Origin: Sulfuritalea sp.
GTDB taxonomy: Bacteria; Pseudomonadota; Gammaproteobacteria; Burkholderiales; Rhodocyclaceae
DNA: 62,723 bases
Assembly (NCBI GenBank): GCA_030680805.1
Contig: JAUXUK010000055.1
Coordinates: forward strand, 1-62,723
Direction of reading: 5' to 3'
Shown here: positions 1-9,245 of the stretch, in pieces
Layout: each line of letters starts with the position of its first letter
Position numbering within the stretch: position 1 is the first letter of the stretch
Position numbers and translations under genes: made by a program
Notes under the pieces: generated by a model
The model's database searches: none
Seen by the model: the letters and a program-made list of their open reading frames with translations, nothing else
What the model was told of the DNA's origin: nothing

Positions 1-3000
1 GCCGTCGGCCTTGGCCTTGGCATCGGTCTGCGCCGCACTCTTGACCTTCAAGGCGCCTGCCGTGCTGCTGATTTTCTTGCCCTTGGCGATGCTGGCCGTG
101 GTGGTGTTGATGCCGACGTTCACGCCGACCGCCGCCGCGACACTGACGCCGCCACCATTGCTGGTGCCGTCGTCTTTCTTTTCTTCAGTGGTCGGCGGGG
201 CTTTGGTGTCCTCGACCTTGCTCTTCGAGTCGTTCGACGCTGCGGCGACGGCGAGCCCGGCAGCAGCCGGCGACTTGTCCGCGGCGGCTTCCGCGGCTTT
301 CTTGGTATCGGGGTCGCTCGATGCTGCTGCCGCGGCGAGCCCGGCAGCGCCTGGCGAGGCGGCGGCTGCCTTGTCGGCAGCCTTCTTGCCGGAATCCTTG
401 GCGGCGTCGCCCTGTGCCGTCACTTTTTCGTCGACCGTCTTGCCGGCCGAACCATCGGGCTTGGCGGGCGGGGCATCGGCAGCCGTCGCCTTTTCGCCGC
501 CCGCAACGCTGGCAATCGCCGTCGCGCTACTACTGGAGATGGATTTGGCAGCGACTTCGATATCACCACTTGCCGCAATGTCGCGGTCGATCACGGCGGC
601 CACCGTGTCGGTCGCACTGTTCAGCGCGATCGAGGCGCCGACGGCGACGTTGTTGCCCTGCGTTTGACCGGTCGCGGTAGTCGTGCTGCTGCTCGTCTGC
701 TCGGCGCTGCTGGTGTAAGCGCCGAAGAGGTTCAGCTGGCTGCCCGTGCCCAAGCGCGCCGTGGTGGTATTCACGGCGACGGTGACGGCAACCAGGGGCG
801 TCACCGAAACATCCGCGCCGGCGGCACCGCCGGTCACGTCAGTGACAAGCGAAGGCGAGCCCTTCGCCGTCAGGTCCAGATCGTTCGCGCCGGTGATAGT
901 GGCGCCATTGCCGACCTCGGCAACAGTGGTGTTGACGCCGACGTTGATGCCGACCGAGGCACCGACGCCAACGGCAGCCGGCTGGGTGCCACTGGCTGGC
1001 TTGACGCTGGCGCCGACGGTCAACCTGCTTTCCGCGGCATTCGCCGACTCGACGAGAACATCGCCACCATTGGCGTTGACGGCCGCGCCGCTGCCATTGC
1101 TGTCCTTGTCGCCTTCAACTGCGGCGACGGTGGTATTGACCAGCACGTTGGCGCCGAGCGCGCCGGCGACGCCGACGTTGCTTGCACCGGCGCCGCTGGT
1201 AGCCGTCGTGACAAAACTGTTCTTGCCGCCCGCTGTCGCCATGACGGCGCTGACGGTCAGGCCGTTGCTGCTGACGCTGGCGTTGTCGGCCACGCGCGCC
1301 TGATTCACCAGCACGCCGATGTTGAGGCCGACCGCTGCGCCGACACCGACGGTGCCGCTGGCGCTGCTACCGTCGGCAGTGACGGTAGACGTGCTGCTTG
1401 CCTTGCTCGACACCGTTGCGGCGCCGGTCGACGTTTGCGTGCCGCTGGAGGCGATGTCGGCCAGGGTGATGTTGTTCACGTTGGCGATGGCGACAGCGGC
1501 CGCCACATCGACGCTGCCGTCGGACGTGGTGGTCTGATCCTTGTACTTGCCGAGCGATTTCTCGGTCTCGCTTGGCGCGGCAGCCTTCTCGGCTGCGCTC
1601 TGCTTCTTCGCGCCCTTGCTCGCCGCTTTGGCGCTGGTGGTGACGACGCTGGTCGATTCGGCGCCGACCTTCAGCGCGCTGGCACTGGTCGTCGCGCTGC
1701 CATCGATGACGGCCTGCGTGACGCTGGTGACTTCGGAGAGCGCCAGCGTGCCGCCGATGGCGATGGCACCACCGGCTGTGGAATCGGCCGTGGTCGTGGC
1801 GGTAACGGCGTTCTTTGCCGTAAGGTCAAGCGTACCGCCGCTGACGGTGACGGAACTCGTATCGCCGACGCGCGTTTTGGCCGTGCTGACGATGACATTG
1901 ATCGCCACACCGGCATCACCCGGCAGCGTCGCCGGGTTCGGTCCGCCCGGCGTGGCCTTGGAGGTCACGGTCGAACTGGAAGCGAGCGTGGTATTGCCGC
2001 CCGAGGTAAGCACCGAGGCGCCGCGGACGTCGACGGCGGAGGCGGACACGGCGGTAATCAGGCCGAACGGCGACAGACCGCTGCTGCTGACGTTGATGAG
2101 CGAGGTGGCGCCGAGGTTCAGCGTTCCGGAGGCCGTGATGGTACCGGCATTGATGTCGATGGTGGAGACCGTAACGGGTACGACGACCGGCAGCCAGGAA
2201 GTGAGGATGGAATCGTTATAGGTCGCATTGGCCGTCAGCGAAACATTGCGGCCGGTGATCGTCGCGTTGTCGACACTGACCTTTGCTTCGCCGGTCCAGT
2301 TGCGCGTTGCTTTCAGCGTTACGTCGCCGCCGGTGTAGCCATTGTTGGCGCCGGCAAGCAGTTTGCTGCCGGACTTGAGCGCGATCGAGCCCGCTTCCAG
2401 CGTCAGGTTGCCGGAGGCAGCGGTGGACGCACCGGTGGCATGGTCGTTCGCCGTGGTGCCGGCGACCGAGCGCGTCGAGATGGTGACGTTTTCGTTGACG
2501 GTGATCTCGTTGTCGGCAAGTAGCGTGAGGTTCGCGCCGGCGGCGGTCCCGCCGCCTGGCAAAGCGCCATAGCCGCTGGCGCCACGCAGGATGTCGGCGC
2601 TGACGACGATGTTCCACGGATCGATGAGTACGGAGCCGGCCTTGCCACCTCCCATGCCGTCAGCACGGAACTCGCCACCGGCAAGTTCGACGGTGTTCTT
2701 TGCGCTGAATTCGATGAAGCCACCATCGCCAGTGCTGCCGGCTGAGGCGTCGACCAGCGCGCCATGGCGCGCCACGGCATTGTTGTCGGCCCAGAGCTTG
2801 ACCGTGCCGCCGGCGGAATTCGCACCGTTGCCGCGCGCCGAAATATTCGCACCCGCATTGAGTTCGACGTTGCCGCCCGCATTGACGCTGATATCGCCAC
2901 CGCGCACGCCGACACCGCCCGGCGCGGCGATCACGCCGCTCACCGTCACGTCGCCGTCGGCAACGATCTGTATCCGGCCTTCCTTGACGACCACGTTCGT

Positions 3001-3789
3001 GGCCGACGCCAGACCGTTGGCATTGACGACATCGCTGAAGTCGGGCGCCGTGCCGAGGAAGCGTGCACCGCTATAGATGAAGCCGGCGACGTTGATGGCA
3101 CCGGCACTCAGGCTGATGCCGTCGATGGCATTGACCATGCCCAGAATCGAGACCAGGCCGTCGCGGTTCCTCGGTGCGGTTCCGGAAAGAAGTTGCGTCA
3201 CCGACGCCTGATTCGGCGAACCGGGGGCCGAGAAAAAGTCATCGACGAAACCTTGCGTTGGCGTAGTCAGGGTCAGGCTGCCCACATTGACCACACCGCT
3301 GGCGCCGACGACGAAGCCATGGGGATTGGCGAACCAGACATTGCCGCCGATGCGGCCGTCCTTGATGGCATTCAGGATGCCGTACACATCCGTCCGCTGG
3401 TCGCGAACAATATTGATCAGGTTGATTGCCGACGTCGGGACGTGAAGATTGACGGTGTTGCCGGCGCCGACGCTGAATGCATTGAAGGAATTGAAGGCGT
3501 TGCTGCCGGTCACTGTAGCGGTGCTGACGTTGTATACTGGGCCGGAATTCGCCACCGTGGTCTGGGTGCGCCCATCGGGCAGGATCACGGTCTGGGCGAC
3601 GGCAAGGGCCGGGTAGAGTGCTTGCATGAACATCAGCAAGGCGGCCAGCACGCGACGCCACGGCGCCAGCCTCGTCTCGGTAACGGAACCCGCCGTGCCA
3701 CTGGATTTGCCCCGGCTGCGGGCGTTCTCCTGGACCACGACGAGACACTGCCGAGCGTAACTCCAGACGATTCGGTGAATTTTGTTCAT
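1..3789 (-). CDS. Two-partner-secretion filamentous adhesin (haemagglutinin-like), 5' part only
   Basis: Frame open from an ATG at 3789 to the left edge, 1263 codons with no stop, so the C-terminus lies outside the window. Residues 1-31 (MNKIHRIVW ... RGKSSG) are a typical extended signal peptide region of large type V secreted proteins. A hydrophobic core follows at about 47-64, with likely cleavage near ALAVA/QTV. From about 66 comes the TPS (haemagglutination activity) domain, including NVWFANPHGFVVGA at 150-163, the NPNG-like signature of this domain. The rest is Ala/Gly/Ser/Thr/Val-rich, with repeated beta-strand motifs such as VGVGASVGINVGVNTTVA. This resembles LktA/FhaB-type beta-helical adhesins. 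It should be exported by Sec and secreted through a TpsB outer-membrane pore, which is not in the window. Very long ORFs on the opposite strand here are composition artefacts. Product class is firm; ligand unknown. Confidence 0.9.
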   Translation of the reverse strand, partial: MNKIHRIVWSYARQCLVVVQENARSRGKSSGTAGSVTETRLAPWRRVLAALLMFMQALYPALAVAQTVILPDGRTQTTVANSGPVYNVSTATVTGSNAFNSFNAFSVGAGNTVNLHVPTSAINLINIVRDQRTDVYGILNAIKDGRIGGNVWFANPHGFVVGASGVVNVGSLTLTTPTQGFVDDFFSAPGSPNQASVTQLLSGTAPRNRDGLVSILGMVNAIDGISLSAGAINVAGFIYSGARFLGTAPDFSDVVNANGLASATNVVVKEGRIQIVADGDVTVSGVIAAPGGVGVRGGDISVNAGGNVELNAGANISARGNGANSAGGTVKLWADNNAVARHGALVDASAGSTGDGGFIEFSAKNTVELAGGEFRADGMGGGKAGSVLIDPWNIVVSADILRGASGYGALPGGGTAAGANLTLLADNEITVNENVTISTRSVAGTTANDHATGASTAASGNLTLEAGSIALKSGSKLLAGANNGYTGGDVTLKATRNWTGEAKVSVDNATITGRNVSLTANATYNDSILTSWLPVVVPVTVSTIDINAGTITASGTLNLGATSLINVSSSGLSPFGLITAVSASAVDVRGASVLTSGGNTTLASSSTVTSKATPGGPNPATLPGDAGVAINVIVSTAKTRVGDTSSVTVSGGTLDLTAKNAVTATTTADSTAGGAIAIGGTLALSEVTSVTQAVIDGSATTSASALKVGAESTSVVTTSAKAASKGAKKQSAAEKAAAPSETEKSLGKYKDQTTTSDGSVDVAAAVAIANVNNITLADIASSGTQTSTGAATVSSKASSTSTVTADGSSASGTVGVGAAVGLNIGVLVNQARVADNASVSSNGLTVSAVMATAGGKNSFVTTATSGAGASNVGVAGALGANVLVNTTVAAVEGDKDSNGSGAAVNANGGDVLVESANAAESRLTVGASVKPASGTQPAAVGVGASVGINVGVNTTVAEVGNGATITGANDLDLTAKGSPSLVTDVTGGAAGADVSVTPLVAVTVAVNTTTARLGTGSQLNLFGAYTSSAEQTSSSTTTATGQTQGNNVAVGASIALNSATDTVAAVIDRDIAASGDIEVAAKSISSSSATAIASVAGGEKATAADAPPAKPDGSAGKTVDEKVTAQGDAAKDSGKKAADKAAAASPGAAGLAAAAASSDPDTKKAAEAAADKSPAAAGLAVAAASNDSKSKVEDTKAPPTTEEKKDDGTSNGGGVSVAAAVGVNVGINTTTASIAKGKKISSTAGALKVKSAAQTDAKAKADG

Positions 3790-3936
3790 CAACAGGCCTC
3801 TTGCTCTTGCGAAGCCCGGGAACCCGCTATCGGGCCGCAGACTTCAATGAAATTGCCATCCTGAAACCAGGCTTTCTGCCCATCCGAACTTGTGCGTTCA
3901 CGCACATCGAAACGCAGAGCACCACTGCAACGGCGC

Positions 3937-3942
3937 TATAAT
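3937..3942 (+). promoter_or_regulatory. Possible -10 element of the BTAD regulator gene
   Basis: A perfect TATAAT lies about 80 bases before the regulator start. No convincing -35 hexamer is visible 16-18 bases upstream, so activator dependence is possible. Inference from sequence only. Confidence 0.3.
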
Positions 3943-3950
3943 CGCGCCCT

Positions 3951-3971
3951 ACCGTTAGCGCACCGTTAGCG
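3951..3971 (+). repeat. Two 10-bp direct repeats with 11-bp period in the regulator leader
   Basis: ACCGTTAGCG occurs at 3951-3960 and again at 3962-3971, one helical turn apart. SARP/BTAD regulators are known to bind direct repeats spaced by 11 bp, and the next gene encodes such a regulator. The repeat sits just downstream of the TATAAT, so binding there might repress its own gene. The operator role is inference. Confidence 0.4.
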
Positions 3972-4020
3972 AAGCGGGAGGACCTTTTCCTCCGCAATTT
4001 CGGAACAAGAGCACCTCGAA

Positions 4021-7000
4021 GTGGAATTGCATTCCCAGACGATGCCGGCAATGACGCCTCCCCCACGACTTGCGCTTGGCCTGCTGGGCGGTTTTTCGCT
4101 CGAACGGGACGTTCAGCCCTGCAAACTGGCTTACGAGAAAGGGCGGGCGCTCCTCGCCTATCTCGCCATGGACCCCCATCGAGAGCACTCGCGGGCGGCC
4201 CTGGCGGCCATGTTCTGGCCGGATCTGGCCCGCGAGGCGGCGTTGTCGAATCTCCGCCTGGTCCTGCATAACCTGCGTCACACGCTCAACGCAGCAAACC
4301 TGGCGGCGCCCCTGCTGCAGATCGATCGCGAATCCGTCCGACTCGACCCGGCCGCCGGTCTGGAGGTCGATGTGACGGAGTTCTCGGCTGCCGCCCCCAC
4401 GTGCCCGGCCACGCCCTGCGCGCAGTACTGCGACCCCTGCCTTGCCCGTATGGAGGTGCTTGCCAGCCATTACCGTGGCGAGTTCATGGCGGGATTTTCG
4501 CTGCCGGACTGCCCGGATTTCGAAGAATGGCTTCAGGTCCAGCGCGAATCGCTGCATCTTCACGCGCTTGGCCGGCTGGCCCGCCTGTCGGATTGCCATG
4601 AACGGGCGGGCACCTACGACAAGTCCCTGCGGTTTGCTCTGCGCTATCAGGAACTCGAGCCGTGGAGCGAGGAAGGCCTGCGACGGGTGATGCGACTGTT
4701 TGCGCTGAATGGACAACGCGCCAACGCCCTTGCTCAATACGAAGCCTGCTGCCGGGCGCTGAGAACAGAGCTGGGCGTCTTGCCTTCTGAAGAGACCCAT
4801 GCGCTCGCAGAGCGTATCCGCCACGGCGACGTGGCGCCCGCCGTAGATTCCGCGCCGCCTCATCTCCCGATGGCGGAATTGCATCCGGCCGTTGCGGAAC
4901 GTAGACAAGTCACGGTGCTCTACTGCGAACTCGCGTCCATTGGTGTGGAAGACCCGGACGAGGCTCTGGCCCTGCTGCGCGAACCGCAGGCTCGTTGCAG
5001 CGAAATCATCCGGGGCTATTCGGGATATCTCGTGCAGATTCGTGGCGGCAGCCTGCTGGCCTACTTTGGCTACCCGCAAGCCAGCGAGAATGCTGCCCGC
5101 CTCGCAGTAAGGGCGGCACTGGCAGTCACGCGCACGGCGTTTGCCGGCCTCGAACTGCGTGCCAGTGTCCACACGGGTGTCGTGATCAGCGGTGACCTGC
5201 AGGTGCCGGATGCCATCGGCGCGACTTCGGGACTCGCCATCCGACTGCGCCAATTTGCCGATTGCGGCGAAGTGGCCATCAGCGGGGCCACGCAGCACCT
5301 GGTGGCGGGCTATTTCGAGTGCATGAGCTTGGGCCTTCGACCGCAGACTGGTAGCGCACGCCCGATGGAGGTGTTCCGGGTCGACCGGGAAAGCGGAGCC
5401 CAGGACCGCCTAGAAGCCGCGGCCACGCTGACGCCGCTGATCGGGCGCAAGAACGAGATCAAGACTCTGCTCGGCGCGTGGCAGGATGCCCGCCAGGGCG
5501 CGCGGCGCATTGTGCATTTGAGCGGTGAAGCCGGAATAGGCAAGTCGCGCCTGGTGCTAAGCCTGAAGAACGCATTGCGCGAACACGCCTTTGTTGTGCG
5601 CGAACTGCGCTGTTTTCCGGAACACAGCCAGTCGCCGCTTCATCCACTGGCCGCGCTGTTCGGTTCGACGCTGGGTTTTTCGTCCGACGACACCCCCGAA
5701 GCAAGATTCGCCCGGCTCGCGGCCTATGTTGAAACGCACTATGCGAAAACCGATCGGGACGCCGTGCCGCTGCTCGCCAGGATGCTGTCGCTGCCGGTGC
5801 TCGCGCCTTACCGGGAATCGGCGGCCTCCCCGCAACTCCAGCGCGAGAAAACACTGGCGATCCTGCTCGATCGCCTGCATGCAATGGCTGCACAGCAGCC
5901 GATTCTGTTGGTGGTCGAAGACCTGCACTGGGCCGATCCATCCACACTTGAACTGCTGAATCTGTTCATTGCCCAGAAACGCGCTGCGCCGATGCTCGCC
6001 GTGCTCACCTCCAGACCCGATTTCCAGCCCCTCTGGCAGAAAAGCCTTGTCAGCACGCTGTCCCTGAAAGCCCTGCCCGATGAAGAAACAGCGATGCTGA
6101 TTGCTGCCGTGGCGCCGGAGATCGCCCCGGCCACCGTAAGCCGCATTGTCGAGCGCGCCGATGGCATCCCGCTGTTTGCCGAGGAATTGGCGAGAGAAGT
6201 CGCTGCGAACGATCAGGCGATACCCTCGACCTTGCAGGATCTGCTTGCCGCGCGCCTCGACACTTTGGGTGCGGCGAAGATCATCGCGCAGTCGGCGGCC
6301 AGCATCGGGCGCGAGTTCAGCCTCGATCTGCTGTGCCGGATCGTTCATTGCGATGAGCCGGCGCTGGCGCAACACCTGCGCCGTCTGCAGGACAGCGGAA
6401 TAGTGCGGAGCGAGGCCGCGGGAGTCCTGCATTTCAGGCACGCTCTGATTCGCGATGCAGCGTATCAATCGCAAACGCGCGCCGAGCGGGAGTCGACTCA
6501 CCGCCGCATCGCCGCGGCGCTGGGAAGCGGAGGGACCAAGGTCCGGCCTGAACTCCTGGCGCAGCACTGGGCAGCAGGAGGAGAAATCCACGAGGCTATC
6601 ATCTGCTGGATTGAGGCGGGAAAGCTTGCCAGCCGGCACTCCGCAAGCCGGGAAGCCGTGATGCATTTCAAGTCGGGCCTGGCGCTGGTGGAGGCGCTGC
6701 CTGGCAATCCGGAACGGGTGCGCCTGGAACTCGATCTGCAGATCGGTCTCGGCGCTGCGGCATCCGCTGCGGAAGGCTACGCTTCGGCAGCAGGCGCCGA
6801 GGCCTATGCGCGCGCGATGAGCTTGTGCAGCCAGCATGACAGCGGCCCGGAGATGTTTCGGGCAGTCTGGGGACTGTGGGCTAGCGCAAGCTCCCGCACC
6901 GGCTATGCCCACGCGCTCGAACTCGCGCAGCAGCTCCTGCGCATGGCAGGCAAGAGCGACGACCCGGTGCAAAGCCAGCAAGGGCACTTTGCTGTCGCCG

Positions 7001-7875
7001 ACACCCTGTATTGGCAGGGCGAGTTCGCGGCAGCGCGCGAGCATCTGGAGCGTATCGGGACGCTTTACCAGACGTCCCATCATGAAAGCCATGTTGCCGA
7101 GTTTGGCGAGGACGCCGGCGTCACCAGCGGCTCGTATCGCTCCTGGGTGCTGTGGTTCCTGGGCTTTCCCGACCAGGCCCGCAAGGCCTCCGCACAAACC
7201 CTGGCGCTCGCGCGCCAACTCGGGCATCCCTTCAGCCTGGCTTACGCGCTGACCTTTGCGTCAATCCTGCACTGCCGCCTGCGGCGACCCGAGGAAGCCC
7301 TTGCCTTGGCGCAGGAGACGCTGAGCCTGGCAAACAACCACGGCTTTCCCCTCTGGCAAATCGGCGCAACGCTGTCGCGCGGCTGGGCATTCGCGATCCA
7401 GGACCGGCGCGAAGGCGTCGAATCCATACAGCAATGCGTCGAGGCGACGCGCGCGGCGATGGGCGGGGTGACGCTGGTGGTTCTGGAACCACTGGTCGAT
7501 GCATGCGTCGTTCTCGGTCTCTTCGACGACGCTTTGAAAACAAGTAGCGAGGCGATTGCAGTGGGTAACGCGATCGGGGATCGCCACGTCGAAGCCGAAC
7601 TGCATCGACTCAAGGGCGAGTCGCTGCTCGGACTCGCAGATACCGACGAAGCCGGAGCCGAAGCCTGCTTTCACCAGGCGCTCACCGTCAGCCGCAAGCA
7701 GCAGGCGAAATCACTGGAGCTGCGCGCGGCCATGAGCATGGCCCGGCTTTGGCGAAGACAGGGGAAACCGGACGACGCTCGACGCCTGCTCGGAGGGGTC
7801 TACGACTGGTTCACCGAGGGATTCGACACGCCTGACCTGCTGAATGCGCGCGAGATTCTCGATTCCCTAGGCTAG
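4021..7875 (+). CDS. SARP-like BTAD regulator with degenerate cyclase domain, AAA ATPase and TPR repeats
   Basis: A 1284-residue cytoplasmic regulator. Order: OmpR-like winged helix (about 18-100), bacterial transcriptional activation domain (about 115-270), a class III cyclase-like segment (about 292-440), a STAND-type ATPase with Walker A GEAGIGKS at 502-509 and Walker B LLVVEDLHWADP near 630, then a long helical TPR region. The cyclase-like segment lacks both metal-binding aspartates: YCEL stands where FADI is expected (near 300) and RGGSLLAYFGYP where a GDG is expected (near 341), so it is probably catalytically dead. The called start is GTG 4021; ATG 4042 or 4051 is equally plausible because no good ribosome-binding site marks GTG. 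It is divergent from the adhesin and could control it. Ligand and targets are unknown. Confidence 0.85.
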   Translation: MELHSQTMPAMTPPPRLALGLLGGFSLERDVQPCKLAYEKGRALLAYLAMDPHREHSRAALAAMFWPDLAREAALSNLRLVLHNLRHTLNAANLAAPLLQIDRESVRLDPAAGLEVDVTEFSAAAPTCPATPCAQYCDPCLARMEVLASHYRGEFMAGFSLPDCPDFEEWLQVQRESLHLHALGRLARLSDCHERAGTYDKSLRFALRYQELEPWSEEGLRRVMRLFALNGQRANALAQYEACCRALRTELGVLPSEETHALAERIRHGDVAPAVDSAPPHLPMAELHPAVAERRQVTVLYCELASIGVEDPDEALALLREPQARCSEIIRGYSGYLVQIRGGSLLAYFGYPQASENAARLAVRAALAVTRTAFAGLELRASVHTGVVISGDLQVPDAIGATSGLAIRLRQFADCGEVAISGATQHLVAGYFECMSLGLRPQTGSARPMEVFRVDRESGAQDRLEAAATLTPLIGRKNEIKTLLGAWQDARQGARRIVHLSGEAGIGKSRLVLSLKNALREHAFVVRELRCFPEHSQSPLHPLAALFGSTLGFSSDDTPEARFARLAAYVETHYAKTDRDAVPLLARMLSLPVLAPYRESAASPQLQREKTLAILLDRLHAMAAQQPILLVVEDLHWADPSTLELLNLFIAQKRAAPMLAVLTSRPDFQPLWQKSLVSTLSLKALPDEETAMLIAAVAPEIAPATVSRIVERADGIPLFAEELAREVAANDQAIPSTLQDLLAARLDTLGAAKIIAQSAASIGREFSLDLLCRIVHCDEPALAQHLRRLQDSGIVRSEAAGVLHFRHALIRDAAYQSQTRAERESTHRRIAAALGSGGTKVRPELLAQHWAAGGEIHEAIICWIEAGKLASRHSASREAVMHFKSGLALVEALPGNPERVRLELDLQIGLGAAASAAEGYASAAGAEAYARAMSLCSQHDSGPEMFRAVWGLWASASSRTGYAHALELAQQLLRMAGKSDDPVQSQQGHFAVADTLYWQGEFAAAREHLERIGTLYQTSHHESHVAEFGEDAGVTSGSYRSWVLWFLGFPDQARKASAQTLALARQLGHPFSLAYALTFASILHCRLRRPEEALALAQETLSLANNHGFPLWQIGATLSRGWAFAIQDRREGVESIQQCVEATRAAMGGVTLVVLEPLVDACVVLGLFDDALKTSSEAIAVGNAIGDRHVEAELHRLKGESLLGLADTDEAGAEACFHQALTVSRKQQAKSLELRAAMSMARLWRRQGKPDDARRLLGGVYDWFTEGFDTPDLLNAREILDSLG

Positions 7876-8871
7876 GATATTTGCGATGGCCGCCTTGCCT
7901 GCGGCATAGCGTTCGGCATCCTGCTGCCAGCGACCGCTCGGCGAAAGTCGCGTCAGCCTCGCCGAGCGCACCGGATCATGTGCCGGCGTCCAGTCTTTCA
8001 GTACGTCGGCCACCGCATCCGGCGCATTGCAAATCAGCAGCACGTCGCAGCCAGCGCTCCAGGCGGCTTCTGCGCGCTGGACCATGCCACCGGCAAAGCT
8101 GGCGCCTTCCATTGACAGGTCGTCGCTGAAAATCACGCCGTCGAAGGCGAATTCCTTGCGCAGCATGTCCAGCCATACCGGCGAAAAACCGGCGGGCCGC
8201 GCATCCACCTGCGGGTAGATGACGTGCGCGGGCATCACGGCGTCGAGCTTGAGGTGACGGTAGGGCTCGAGGTCGGGCGCCATTTCGGCCAGGCTGCGCT
8301 CGTCGACCGGGATCGCCAGGTGCGAGTCCGCCGCGACCCAGCCGTGGCCGGGGAAGTGTTTGCCGCAGCAGCCCATGCCGGCGGCGGCGAGGCCGTCGAT
8401 CAGGGCGCCGGCCAGTTCGGTGACGGCCGCCGGATCGCGATGGAACGCGCGATCGCCTATGACGCCGCTGGGACCCCAGTCGAGATCAAGCACCGGGGTG
8501 AAGGAAAAATCGACGCCGCAGCCGCGCAGTTCGGCGGCCAGCAAATAGCCGATGTCGGTTGCGGCCTGATGTGCGGCCGCGGCATCGCTATCCCACAGTT
8601 CGCCGAGGCGGCGCATGGCCGGGACATGGGTGAAGCCCTCACGGCAGCGCTGCACGCGGCCGCCCTCGTGATCGATGGTGATCGGCAGCGCCGGCGCACG
8701 CAAGGCATGGATCGCTGCACACAGCGTCGTGAGTTGCTGCGTGTCGCGGTAGTTGCGCTTGAACAGGATCACGCCGCCGACCAGCGGATGCATCAGGCGT
8801 TCGCGGTCGAGTGCGGAGAGTTCGAGGCCGGCAATGTCGATCATCAACGGGCCGAGCGGCAGTGTGTTCAT
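7867..8871 (-). CDS. nagZ: Beta-N-acetylhexosaminidase (glycoside hydrolase family 3)
   Basis: 334 residues, a cytoplasmic peptidoglycan-recycling enzyme that removes GlcNAc from anhydromuropeptides. Seen: KHFPGHG at 171-177, the His-bearing loop after it (GWVAADSH), the substrate-binding DHEGGRVQR near 68-76 and the nucleophile motif FSDDLSMEG with Asp about 250. Length fits short proteobacterial NagZ. Its ATG overlaps the acpS stop by 4 bp, so it is the last gene of the lepA-to-nagZ operon. Its 3' end overlaps the end of the convergent BTAD gene by 9 bp, leaving no room for a terminator between them. Confidence 0.95.
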   Translation of the reverse strand: MNTLPLGPLMIDIAGLELSALDRERLMHPLVGGVILFKRNYRDTQQLTTLCAAIHALRAPALPITIDHEGGRVQRCREGFTHVPAMRRLGELWDSDAAAAHQAATDIGYLLAAELRGCGVDFSFTPVLDLDWGPSGVIGDRAFHRDPAAVTELAGALIDGLAAAGMGCCGKHFPGHGWVAADSHLAIPVDERSLAEMAPDLEPYRHLKLDAVMPAHVIYPQVDARPAGFSPVWLDMLRKEFAFDGVIFSDDLSMEGASFAGGMVQRAEAAWSAGCDVLLICNAPDAVADVLKDWTPAHDPVRSARLTRLSPSGRWQQDAERYAAGKAAIANILA

Positions 8872-9245
8872 CGTGTTTCCAGAATGACGAAGGCGACGGC
8901 GTAGTCCTGCTCGTCGCTGATGGAGAGATGCGCGGTGAGGCCGCGTTCGGCGAAATGGGCGGCGAGCGCCGGCCCGAAAGAGAAGCTCGGCTTGCCCAGT
9001 TCGTCGTGAGCGACGACAATTTCCGGCAGCAGCAAGGGGGCGCGCACGCCAGTACCAAAGGCCTTTCCCAGCGCTTCTTTCGCGGCGAAGCGCTTTGCCA
9101 GGAAACGCGCCGGATCAGTGCTGCCGCGGCAGGCCTCGCGCTCTTCCGGCGCCAGCATTTTCTCCAGGCCGCGCTCGCCGTGGCGCTGCCAGTATTCGGC
9201 CATACGCTTTACGGCAACGATGTCGGTGCCGATGCCAAAGATCAT
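8868..9245 (-). CDS. acpS: Holo-[acyl-carrier-protein] synthase
   Basis: About 125 residues. Transfers 4'-phosphopantetheine from CoA to the serine of acyl carrier protein. Seen: N-terminal IFGIGTDIV with the metal-binding Asp, and the FLAKRFAAKEALGKA signature. ATG 9245 is chosen because it gives an ATGA overlap with the pdxJ stop; an ATG two codons earlier (9251) is also possible. Its natural substrate AcpP is encoded at 23166-23405 in this window. Placement after pdxJ is the usual proteobacterial order. Confidence 0.95.
   Translation of the reverse strand: MIFGIGTDIVAVKRMAEYWQRHGERGLEKMLAPEEREACRGSTDPARFLAKRFAAKEALGKAFGTGVRAPLLLPEIVVAHDELGKPSFSFGPALAAHFAERGLTAHLSISDEQDYAVAFVILETR

Noticed and set aside
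664..2523. Open frames on the plus strand of up to 619 codons over the adhesin gene
   Set aside because: They are Arg/Ala/Gly-rich antisense shadows of a GC-rich, repetitive minus-strand gene that has an intact signal peptide and TPS domain.
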